From Paracyclopina nana (lineage: Eukaryota; Arthropoda; Copepoda; Cyclopoida; Cyclopettidae): 64,000 nt of DNA. This document shows positions 1 through 11,104 of this stretch, piece by piece. Made by a program: the position numbers and the translations under genes. The DNA lies in assembly GCA_019096065.1 (NCBI GenBank), contig JAGUCH010000001.1, positions 5,456,001 through 5,520,000 of the forward strand, given 5' to 3'. The first letter of the stretch is position 1, and each line of letters opens with the position of its first letter. Below the pieces are notes generated by a model. The model had not been told where the DNA came from and searched no databases. It was given only the letters and a program-made list of their open reading frames with translations.

Positions 1-55
1 TACTAGACTTTATAAATAATTGCTCTCGACTGATGTTTCCCCCCTTTTCTTAAAG

Positions 56-3000
56 GATGGCGAAACGCCTCTTCACATTGCTGCATCTCGAGGACATTTG
101 GACTGCGTCCAAACCCTGCTTGAGTCAAAGGCCGAACTTGATGTGCCCACGAGCCTTGCGTCAGGCGGCAATACCCCTCTGCATTTGGCCATTGCCAGAA
201 ACTATACGAATGTGGCTATGGTCCTTTTGCATGCAGGAGCCGACTTCGACCTTGGAAATGCCCAGGGTCTGACCCCCATTCATCTTGCTGCGCGAGAAGG
301 GGTTCTTAGCCTTGCGCAGTCACTCTGTGCTTACGGCTGCGTCGTCGATGCTCCCTCATCGGATGGCACGTATCCGCTTCATTTGGCATCCTCTAACGGC
401 CACACCGAAATAGTGAGGTGCCTCTGCCTTGCTGGCTGCAAAATCGATGTCAAGACCAGAGAGGGTGTGACCCCCGAGTTGGCAGCGTTGGCACAGGGCC
501 ACGGAGAAATCAGTGACCTCCTCAAAAGACTCAAAAGAGTAAGCCATAATTGTCAACGTTCACAAAGGCTTATCGAGGACAAGCTACAAAAGAGTTCCGA
601 GTTCATTTACTACCGTGGCTTTCTCTCCATAAAAAACCTCTTCGTGTTTTTGACGAGGCTTCCATGGCAGTACATCAGTTGAGATAATCGAATTTTTTCT
701 TTTCAGGACTCCTGTTGCGATGAATACATTGAGCAGCTCATTCCATCTGCCGTGCCCATCAGTAAGATCAAGATGAAAGTCTTTGGCCACAGCGGGGTGG
801 GGAAAACAACCTTAATTGAGTCCCTGCGGGCGGGGTACTTCTCCAGCCTCTTTCGCCGAAGCAAGCGGAGCTTGTCGGCCAGCTCATCTTCTACAACATC
901 TTCCTCCACTACTTCATTATCGTCTTCTTTTACCACAAAAGCTGTGATTGGCTCCTCCACGAAGCCCACCAAGGTCAATGGTAAGCGTCATCGCCGATTG
1001 AAGTGCATAAACTTTCTCTTCCTTTTTGTTTGTGCATGCTTATCATTGTTTTTCACGTTTTGTTCAGTTTCCCCTCGCAAAACATCCACTGCACCCGCAT
1101 CTCCGGCATCCTCGTCTAAAGCCACAACTTCTGCAGCAAGGCCAACTAGCCGAGCTGGTTCAACAAAGGCGAGAGTTGTGACCCGAAGCACTACAAAGCC
1201 TTTGAGGCAGCCCAGTCCCACTTTGAATGCAGAGACCAAAGACAAAAATAGTGGAGTTCTCAAAAAGAAATCAAATCAGCTCTGGCACAAAAGAGTCTCG
1301 GCTACGGCCACGAAGGCAAATGACTCTGAGCATAGCAGAGGAGGTTGGTTGGAACATAGGGCAATTAAACTGTTTTGTTGGGAAAGCATTTGCTCTTGGA
1401 CCATTATTACCTTCTATTATTTCTCTTTTCAGGGAGACCGGCTTCACCAATTACAGAGCTAGCGGTGGACAAACCCGCTCTTCCGCTGCCAATTCATGAC
1501 AACTTCACTAAAGGAATTGATGTGACTCAAGTGAGTGTTGGCTCTCGTTTTTGAATGAAACTATGCTTTCAGGGCTTTGGCCGCAAAGTCTCCGAGGCAA
1601 AATTCCTTTAGGAAATTCGCTCTCCTCTTCCGCGGCGTGGGAAAGAAAAGAGCATTAATACGAGATCATTTCCTTGCTTTCAAGAGCTTTAAGCAAAGTT
1701 TTTCTTTTTCCCTAGTGCAATCTTGGCCAAGCAGGAGAGCTCAGTATTTGGGAATTTTCCGGAGTGGAAACCTACCACATGATATATGACCATTTTATCG
1801 GCAATACCAACTGCGTTCACACCATCGTTTTTAACGTCGAAGATACATACGACGCTCAGCTGGAGCAGATACTCTATTGGTTACACTTCCTTCAAAGTAG
1901 AATTCCTCCTGTGGAGCCTCTGGGTAATACTTTCTGTTTAGAAGGGGAAAATGTTTAGCCTTAATGGAAGTCTCTAGGTGACAAGGGCAAATCAAGCAAG
2001 CCTGCAAGGATTTTTCTGGTTGCCACGCATGGTGAAAATTGCAAGAAGAATGTTGTCGGGGAATTGACTTCCCCTTTGGTAGACAAATTAGTGGGTGAAG
2101 TTTTGAACGCGTACGGGAACGTGTTCAACATCCATGCTCATGCCTTCATCATTGACGCAAACGCCTCCAACTCGCCCAGTTTGAAGGCCTTCAAGGCAGC
2201 AATGTCAGATACTAAAACGGAGATTATCGACGTAAGTTGAATCCTCTTTTGTCCCGTAAAAAATATCTCTTGAACTGTTGGTTGAGGCTTTTTAACATAG
2301 AGCAATAACACGTTTTTCATTTCTTCTGCTTCCATTAACAATATCAGGGCAGAGAGGCCAAGTGTGCCAATTTGCTCGCGGAGAATGACACAATTATTCC
2401 TGATGGCGTAAAGGCCAACCTTTCCTACACACTAATCACTCAAAGAGAGCCCGAAAGTCAGGTACTTTGACTTGCGCAGAGCATTTGATTGACGCATTGT
2501 ATTTATATAGTGTATGTGACTAATTTTTCTGTGATGTTAGGGCTTGCCAAGATCTACCAAGTTTTTGGAGTCTGTTGTCTGTTACCTGCCTGACTGGAGG
2601 AAAGCCACGCAAATATTCCCTGTGATTCCCTGGAACGCTTTCATAGAGCATGTTCGCGTCAACATCAATCCTTTGGCTGCAGATGACCACATGAAAGAGG
2701 TCATACAACAACTGCAACTCATGGGTGAAGTGATATACGTCAAGGGCAACTGTTGTGTCGACGTTATTATCCTTGATCCCAAATGGCTCTGTGGCACCAT
2801 TATCGGCCACTTGTTGTCGCCGTCTTTTGTGAAAGCCTCAAGGCCCACCGGATACTACACTGTGGAAGAGTTGAGGGCAGTTACATCATGGGAAGCTTCT
2901 GAAAGCATTCTACCTATACTCGAGTCACTAGGGCTTTGTGCAAAGGTACTTAACGAGCAATTGAGAGACATTATAAATTGTAGCACTCACCGAAATTACC

Positions 3001-4224
3001 TATTTCTGCTAAAAAGGTTGCTGCAGAGGCCTCCGACACAGAATACGAATTCCCTCTGTACAACGACATGGAAGCTCCTGAAGGCGTTTGGTCTCAGAAT
3101 AACAAGTACGTTCTTTTTGGAGGCGTTTTGCTCAAGTCATCCTCGCCGTTAAACAACAGAAGCCAATTATTGCTGAGTCTCATGATGCCGAGGATCCAGT
3201 CGCATCTCAGAAGATTGTTCAACTTGAAATCGGAATCCAACACGGATTTGTTCCAATGGTCAACGGGGTCGAAATACTACATAGGAGAAGTTGAGGCTTT
3301 ACTCAGATTGATCGGTGAGGGCTCCCATCTTGAGGTTCGCATAAGGGGGCCGATAAACCACGAGAAAGAGTGCTTTTTCTTCCTAGAAGAAATGTTAGGC
3401 GTAATTGATCAGGTACGTGACGAGATTTTCTAGCATCATTTTAATCTCTTTTACAATTATGCTCTCCCAGGTATTGCTCGAAATGAGTCCCGGAATGGGC
3501 ATTGACAAGAGTATCTTGAGTGTCGCGGATTTGAAAGCCTATTCAGATAAAATTGGTCATTGGGGCCCACAATCTATGGTGAAAGGACTGCTGGAGAACG
3601 GCTTCTCTGCTAAATTAAAAAACCCACTCGATGAGAGCATTGAAGAGTCCTTCTGTGACTTGATTTGCTTCGGAAGCAATGATGTGAGAAGATATATTCG
3701 TAATTACAACACATTTGCTTATGATGTCGTTCTCATCCCCGTAGATATTATCAGTATTAAAACCCGGTACTGATTTGCACATCAGCGCCATTTCCACTCT
3801 GACCCGCCAAATGCTGTGCCAACTTTTGGATCCTCCGGACTCGATGGGCAGGGATTGGTGTCTTTTAGCCGTTCGCCTGGAAATGGCTGACAAGGTTCCT
3901 AAGCTTGACTCCGCAGAAAATCCCGCCTCAAAATTAACCAGTCAAACGGCTCGCATTTTAGACGAATGGGAATGCAATTCCTCATCTACCATAGGTTAAT
4001 AGCACTGCATTAAGATTTCCATAAAGTCTAACCTTGTCCTTATTTTAGGAGAGTTAATTAATCGTGTTGGCGAGATGGGCCGCGATGATGCCGTCAAAGT
4101 TTTACAAACTGGCTGCTCTATTTATCGCATCATTACTCTTGAGGAATCAATGAGTCTACCAGTTGAAGGCAGTTTGAAACATGACCATGCTCCTCAAAAT
4201 GGATCCACATTGGTGGAAGCGTAG
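56..4224 (+). CDS. DAPK1: Death-associated protein kinase 1 (DAPK1), C-terminal part; 5' end outside window
   Basis: DAPK1 is a Ca2+/calmodulin-regulated Ser/Thr kinase acting in apoptosis and autophagy, with a cytoskeletal ankyrin-ROC-COR-death-domain tail; only the tail is in the window. Exons: 56-538, 707-980, 1068-1343, 1433-1530, 1716-1923, 1978-2231, 2348-2461, 2541-2945, 3017-3412, 3471-3683, 3745-3994, 4049-4224. They give 1,048 residues in one open frame. Fragment residues 1-161 hold five ankyrin repeats (TPLHIAA, TPLHLAI, TPIHLAA, YPLHLAS, TPELAAL). Residues 188-195 are the ROC P-loop GHSGVGKT in the DAPK1-typical context KVFGHSGVGKTTLIESL. A Ser/Thr/Lys-rich linker follows (about 210-360), then WEFSG at the switch region, a COR-like part, and a death domain near the end (LLDPPDSMGRDWCLLAV). 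The G4 motif reads ATHGE rather than NKxD; vertebrate DAPK1 is also atypical there. Kinase and calmodulin segments lie upstream of the window. Confidence 0.93.
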
Positions 4225-4744
4225 ACCAGATCCAAATCTTGGCGAATTTGATATTTGTTCATTATCTCAAGTGGATTTTGTTATGAAGCATAATAAATAA
4301 ATATAGTTTCTGAGTTCGTTCGTGTTTCTAACTGCCAGCTTTATCCTTGAAATAATCCTTAATGAGTTTGGCGCAATCTTCTTCAGGAAATTGATTTAAC
4401 GAAGTTTGAATTTGCCGCTTATTTTGAAATCCGCTAGGGAAGGCAAATCTTTCTTGGATCTTTGTTTACGATTGTTAGTTTTGGCTATATTTTACTGTTT
4501 AGGTATGCACAAGAGAATGATGCGTAAATTGAATTGTTTTAATATTCAATATAAAGCATTGGCCGATTTAGTTATGGTGAATCGTAATTTGGAATTATCA
4601 TTTAAATCAACCCTAGCCACATCTCTGTGGCTTCCATTTCGAGCGCCATAAGCATAGATTTCTACAGTAAGCAAAACAAGTGGCAACAGCATTTGAAATC
4701 GGTGCCTTTGAGCATAAAAGTCGTCAAAACGGATCGTGTTAAAA
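4225..4744 (+). promoter_or_regulatory. DAPK1 3' UTR with poly(A) signal, then promoter/5' UTR of the BTB-ZF gene
   Basis: An AATAAA hexamer lies at 4292-4297, about 70 bases after the DAPK1 stop. The rest is AT-rich and has no convincing exon; it must contain the start region of the next gene, whose ATG is at 4745. No TATA box was picked out with confidence. Confidence 0.6.
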
Positions 4745-7609
4745 ATGGCAGAAGACGAAACGTACATCGCTGTGGTCGAAGAGTCGGATGATTTGGGCAA
4801 TTTCTACTCAACTCTGTTCCGAGCTATCAAGAGCTGCTATCAGAGACAAGTCTTTTGTGATGTCAAAATCTTTGCCAATGAAAACGGTGAGTTCGACCTA
4901 ACACCCGTGCATTGTCATGCTCTGGTTTTGAGCTCGGTCGCACCATCTTTTAAGTCTATGCTTTTGGATTGCGATTCCGAAGAGAAGGAAATCTTTCTGC
5001 CGGACTTAAGCTACGTCGTAGTAAAAAAGTTCATCGATGACATCTACGAGGGCTTGTGCTCAAGCGAGTTTTTGCTTGACATTTCGCCGGATCTTGCAGA
5101 AGCCTTTGGTATGCTCAATGAGAGCCAAGAGAGTGACAATCTACCAAAGCTGGCCAAGGATAGAATGGTTGAAATTGTTGTTGAGAACTCGTCTATGATG
5201 ACTTCATCAACGCAAGAATTTGAGCTTATTGTTCCGGAATCGTACGAGGGGACCAACTTTAGCACCTACCTTGTGGATACCAGCATGCCCTCTTTTATGG
5301 TAACCATCCACAAATTTACTTCAATATCAGTGATAAGTTTTTGGATCCGTAGGAAGCCGACCAGGATGATGATCATCGTGATGTCAAAGTGGGAATTGCA
5401 CCGAAAAGAACCTATATGCGATCTGGGCGGAAAAGAGCCGCTGCTGGTGAAGCTTGGGGACCTATTGCCAAAATTGTCCCCTCAAGTGCAAAGCGACCAA
5501 ATCTGGGACCTTCGTTGTACACTACAACAGTAACTGCCGATCGTGTTGGATCACTCAGTGATCTTAAAGCAAATCTGAATAATAACGAGGGAGTATTTGT
5601 GGCTACCACCAACTCGTATTACACTGTATCCAGGGTAACGAACGAGAAGGGTCTTGTGTTGATAAGTGGTGATGGAGGCCCTGAACGGCAATTCCGCATG
5701 AAACTTCCCGAAAAAAGTGTAGTAGCTTTTGTGGCTGTTGGATGCAGGTACGTCGAGTTTGAGGTTCAGAAAGTACTATACCGAAGTTTGGAGCATCAAG
5801 TTTTTACAGCAACAGAAATGCTTTAAGCTAATACTATCCCTCAATTGCACTTTAAGTGCAACAATATTACACTCACGAAAATGTGAGTCAAAAAATCTGG
5901 CTTTTGGCCTTCTTAGGTGCTCTTCGGGGCATAATGTATTTTATAGCAGATAGGCACAGTTATGTAAGCATTTTTTTGCTGTTCCTCCAGGAACGGAAAA
6001 AACTTGGCTTGTACTTTGGCAACAACTGATGCATCATGGCCGTCCAAGTCAACATTCTCCAACTTAATTGAGGCCACCAAAAGAATTGGTGGACTATCTT
6101 TTGGTGACATTCTTAAGCATCCACGATGCTCAGCCTCAGATCTGGCCAAGGAAAAGTTGAGCAAAAATAGAGCCAATGAAGTTAAGGAGAAGTTTAAACA
6201 CCTCACTGAAGAAGAAAAGACTAAACAGCTCAAAAGTGTTGTTACTGAGTTAAAGTCTTTTGATGATCGTTGTGAGCAGATGACCTTCCATCATATCCCT
6301 GGGAAGAAGACTTCGATGGAATTTTATTTAACCAATGATCTCCAGCCCAATGAAATCTTGGACTATTGCATAGTTCATGGAAACTCTCCGGATGACTTGA
6401 CTATTCAGTCTTTCTTCAACTTTGGTGTGCAAAAGTTCACCAAATTGAGGCTCATCACCACGATGTGTGATACTTTGGCTTGCTTTCTTGGTCTCAACAA
6501 CGACAATGCACTTTCGGAGTACCAGCACGTAGTTGGTAAAAAATATGCATTAATTTGGTAGTTTTCTCGGGAATGGCTAACAGAATGTTTTTTGCAGCCG
6601 CGCTTTAATGGCGATGTAACTTGCAACCATTGTCTCGTTCGTTTAATTGAAAGCTTTCTTTTTGCAGAGGAGTATGACAATTATGCCAAGAAAACGGTTG
6701 AAACAATCGCATTGCAAGATCTGCTAAGCCAGGAGGGGAGAAACAAGTGCAAGGACCTGATCGAAATCACCGATGCCAATTATGCCCCTTATCCCTCTGC
6801 CGAGGAAACAATCACTGACGTGATAGTTGTTGATGGTAAAATAGTTGTGAAGCCTGTTACCAAGACCATTCATATTCCGGCAGCAACGATTCCTGGTGGA
6901 AGGAATAAGTCGGCTGCTGCATCGATGCCATTGACACTGGTCGCGATTCCCAAAAGAGGGCCCAAGAAGAAGGCTCCAAAAGAGATCCCTTGTTCTTTTG
7001 CGGATTGCAAGAAGGTCTTTTCAAAGGAAGTTTTACTGCAAGGCCATGTTGAACGAATGCATTCGAGCTCGAGAAAAGTCGAAAAAGCATGCTCAGTTTG
7101 CAACAAAAAATTAAAAGGCACTCAGTCACTTCGTGACCACATTTATTACTATCACTCTCCGAAGTCTTGCGAGATTTGTGACCAACAGTTTCCAGGTATA
7201 CGCTTAGTTTTCCTACCAGTAGTTTCTCAACAGCTAGGTTATTTTTACAGGTGCATACTTGTATTATTACCATAAGAACAAATTTCACACAACCACTGTG
7301 TTTTGCGATCTCTGTCGGGCAGAGTTCAAGTCCAAAGAAAAGCTACGAGTTCATAAAATCAACAAGCACCTGAGTGACGATCAAAAGCCGTACGTTTGTT
7401 CCATTTGCGGCAAGGGCTATGCCCACAAGACCAAACTCGAGAGTCACCAAATGAATGTCCACATAAGATCAAGACCATACAAGTGCAGGTTGGAAGGCTG
7501 TGAAGCCGATTTTAATGAGCTGGCCAACAGAAATGCTCATGAGCGTAACGTGCACCAATTTGACTATAAGAAAATCCTACCTGAAACGGAAATCGAAATT
7601 CCTCTATGA
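4745..7609 (+). CDS. BTB/POZ protein with six C2H2 zinc fingers
   Basis: Probably a sequence-specific transcription regulator: an N-terminal BTB dimerisation domain followed by C-terminal DNA-binding fingers. Exons: 4745-5299, 5353-5747, 5991-6535, 6668-7195, 7251-7609, giving 793 residues. The BTB domain (about residues 20-120) shows CDVKIFA, VHCHALVLSSVAPSF and the pattern LPDLSYVVVKKFIDDIYEG. A basic stretch (KRTYMRSGRKR) follows at about residue 205. Residues about 200-500 match no domain I recognise. Six C2H2 fingers run from about 605 to 785, with leads CSFADCKKVF, CSVCNKKL, CEICDQQF, CDLCRAEF, CSICGKGY and CRLEGCEADF. The acceptor at 6667/6668 was chosen over one at about 6597 because only it keeps the frame. 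An AATAAA at 7744-7749 fits its 3' end. It is a lineage-type BTB-ZF; I cannot assign an ortholog. Confidence 0.87.
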
Positions 7610-7749
7610 AGCGAACAATATTATCCTATTCATTAGAAAAGCAATAGTTGAATTCTTCAACCTTAAAATACATAGTGCTTTGTAAAATCCTTTTTCCCAT
7701 TCATTGAGCTATGTCTGCATAGTGATCGCAATTAGTTGAGAGTAATAAA

Positions 7750-10386
7750 GCACTAGCAATAAAAAACACCTGCAATGCATTGTTTATAAAGCTTGGACAG
7801 CCAACATGACTTTTATGGCTTGAAGATATCGAATTGAAATCAGACATAGTGCTGCTCCACTTAAATGATAATCTAGCTAAATTGTCCGTAAAAATGTTCA
7901 CGCACGTTTAATGCTAGGCATCAAATTGAAAATATGTAAGCTAGGTATATTATGACAACTTCAAAGTACCTCCCTGTCTAGCAGACCGTTTTGTTGGCCT
8001 CATGTAGTTCCAATTTGAGGAGTGCATGCTAAAAAAGGATTAATACCCAGATGCACAGACAGGCAAGCTTGCTGTAGCCCGCTATAGCTATACTTATGTA
8101 GCCAACATAACAGAAGTGGAATAAAATGTAAGAAAAGACTGCAGAGTTTTTGCCCAAGAGCACATTTTACTGCTCCCTATAATATCCCTAGAAGCTTTGA
8201 GGTAAGAATAGAATTTGATCTCTGACTAAAATGTTTTGCCCCTGGCTAAGCCAACTTTTAATGTTGAAAGGCTTGCGACTAAAAGTTTAAAATACAAGGA
8301 TGTCAATAGGACTCGACTAATGTGTTTCATTTGCCTCAAATTATCTTCATGTAGCTCATTTTATAACATCTAAAGGCATTCTTATATTCGTTTCGTAATA
8401 CAATTAAAAAAACCTTCAAATTAAATGCTGCTAGTAAATTGTTTCCAGTTGGAAATGAGGTGCATTTGCTCTCGTGGCGTGCATTACAGTGCTGTTGCCC
8501 AGTCACCACACTTTTTTGACCATTGACCCACTAAAGCAGGTTTAGTTTTTGTTAGGTCTAAGGCCAGTGTGTTTCTATGAAAAATAAATATGAGGGCTAT
8601 GAGGACCCACTCTCAACGCTGGCTTTGCTTTTATGATGACAGCAAGTTTTTTTTAGACTAGAGCTTGTCTTCTTGGACTCCACGGACTCATCACACTTTA
8701 ACTGGCTTTTCAAGCTAATCCAATGCATTTGAAGAGGCCTCTGGTCCAAAATGGAAAAATACTACGTACTATTTAGGCACTTGGAATTTTTGTTATTGCA
8801 ACGTGCTTGAAATTCCTCCTGGATGTTACATACAAACGTGCAAAATCTGCCAAGATTTCCCTGCCGGTACAGATGTTACGAGCCTCAGATGAAACACTAG
8901 CGTGTCGTGAACGCAATGGCTGCAATTCAGGAAGGACTCGTGAAGAAAGTTTTAATGGTCACTTTGAATTGCCATCTCAATGGACTCTCACCATGCATCA
9001 GTCTAAAAACATTATACGAGAAGTAAATAATTTGTTCAAATGAGTTCGATGAGGTCTTTGTTATAAGTACAACTACAGCAAAACTTTGCCAAGTTATGGT
9101 GGAGCTGCAGTAATTACTAAGATATAGAGAACAAGTTTTAAAGTAATGATAAGTTTCTGCAATCGATGCTGCTGCAGCATTGCAGCGCAGAAAAAATCTA
9201 GACACCAGAATAACACGCTTTTTCTGACACAGACCGAGATAGAAAGAGAGCAATTCTGTGTATCTTCGGAAAGCAAACATTATTAGAGGCTAGGATGATA
9301 AAAGGGGTGGAAAAGCTAGTTTTAGAGAAGGGGACCCAGATTTTTTCAATGTTCTTTATAAATCCCAACCTGGTTTCATCGCCACCAAAGTAAAATTGCG
9401 AAGAACAAATTGTCCCTGGCCAAACGAAACCCTCAACAACAGAACAGAAAGGGGAGCACAGCCCATTCTTTATCGTTTACACTTTGATTTTTCTTGCATG
9501 GATTGTTTTATGACCGCCATCTAGTGTTTAACCGCCATCCTTATTTAGCCGGAAAATGTAAAATAATTGTATTACGTTTGCATTGAAACTTAGCTCCCAC
9601 ACTGTGCCTTTTTTCATTTTCTCCTACCGATGGAAGGGGTGAAACACAAAAGAACACTTCACGGGCTTCACAATAGTCTGTCTTTTTTCAAAAGTGCAGA
9701 TTTTATTGCTCAATTTGCAGTTGGCAATCGTATAAAAGGGATTTTCCAAGAAAGTGCCCCAAACATATTACGATCCGAAAAAATGATGGGATATAAGTGG
9801 TGCATTTATTGGGCTCTATTTAGAGTAGCATTATGCTAAACCCCTCTTATTTCAGCGTATTCCATATTGCTAGCTGAAAGTGTTCTTTTGATGGAATTCT
9901 CAAAATGGTTGTTACGAGCAATCCCTTTTGGAGATTTTGAGTTAATTGATTTATGGGATTATAGGATCTGATTTCCACAGGGACCTGGATGACTGTAAGA
10001 GGGAGCAGGGAACTGTATTCTACTTCAAATTTTGTGAGCCAGAAATACAATTAACTTTTTTGCTAGTTTGGGTGTCCTCATCAGGGTATGCATTTGAAAT
10101 ATAGTATCTCTTGGCTAGAAAATGTAATATAAATATAGGCGTCTTTTTGCACACGCTTACTACTTCGAAAATGTGGTAGCTCGAGCTTATGTCCTGTTCA
10201 TGTACACCCCAAACTCCTTAGGAAAATGCACGAAAAATACCTCAAGGAAAGGAGAAAAATTGTCGTATGACAAGCGCCAGCAGATACAAAAAAAATCAGA
10301 TCGACTTTATGCCAACTTGAAAGTAAACAAATATAATTTTGGCTACTAAGTGCTCCACATTTTAGTCCTTTTGAGCAAAATCAAAG
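7750..10386. other. Noncoding stretch, no recognisable gene
   Basis: AT-rich sequence with only short ORFs on both strands, none with recognisable protein features. It lies downstream of the BTB-ZF gene (+) and downstream of the Dpr/zig-8 locus (-). If the candidate terminal exon at 10387-10502 is real, the first part of this stretch would be its 3' UTR. Confidence 0.6.
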
Positions 10387-10502
10387 TTAAATTTCATCTT
10401 TTATGAAAGAAACATGAGGAAAGATAGTTTGTGTTGAAATATGCTGAAAACCATGAGACAAAATAGCAAAAACTGCCATTAAAAACGCTGCTCGGCCCCA
10501 AG
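10387..10502 (-). CDS. Candidate terminal exon of the Dpr/zig-8-like gene (hydrophobic C-terminus)
   Basis: Read on the minus strand, an acceptor (pyrimidine-poor, ending TTCAG) is followed by an open frame of 37 residues and a TAA stop. It starts TWGRAAFLMAVFAILSHGF, a short hydrophobic segment like the C-terminal membrane or GPI-signal segment that Dpr-type proteins need. Its phase matches the unused phase-1 donor at the end of the second Ig domain (17112). The 6.6-kb distance and the weak tract leave this uncertain. Confidence 0.3.
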
Positions 10503-11102
10503 CTGAACTTGTAGAGCGGCAGTCAGCAACAGATTCACTTTTCCTTATGACAATTTTTTCCATACCTTGATGCATTCTTAGTTCATGAACAGGGCATAGA
10601 GCGCCTATGACGGCTGTCTCTGAAAGCACGCCCAAAAAAAGGGCCATCTTTATTACGATAATTGTCTGTGTAAGCTTTACTGGGTTGAATCCACAAAAAT
10701 GCATCGTCCGTGCCATTTTTGATTGACTGCCTTAGATATGGAAAGAGAGCTGACAACTAGTATCAACACTTGTATTGACGTTGATCTGGCGCATTGCTTA
10801 ATATCATGTTTCATCCCATCAATCGCGAGCCCTAATACCCAAAACATTCGCTACTTTCACTTAGCTGCAAAAATCTTCACTATGTTCAAGCCTTGTAGAA
10901 AAAAACCTTAACAATCATTTTTAGGGCGCTTTAGGCGCGGAAAAGAGAATCTGAATGACGTAAAAAATTCACTGCTTTTACAAAGCATATTTTTGAGTCT
11001 TCAGCCAAATCTGCCCCCTGACCACTACCATAAACCGCTCGTGTCAGTTTACCAAACTACGATTGTCGTGAGTGCTATTCAACCACAATTATGATGTGTC
11101 TA
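10503..11102. other. Noncoding stretch left of the 1.9-kb TIR element
   Basis: No exon or RNA gene recognised. Two short ORFs here have no recognisable features. Confidence 0.5.
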
Positions 11103-11104
11103 TA

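Noticed and set aside
1573-1615. Possible DAPK1 exon after the acceptor near 1572
   Set aside because: It hits a stop after 12 codons. Skipping to 1716 gives the family-typical spacing to WEFSG.
6598-6667. Open stretch PRFNGDVTCNHC as the start of a BTB-ZF exon
   Set aside because: Joining it to the preceding phase-1 exon gives an immediate stop. The acceptor at 6667 keeps the frame.
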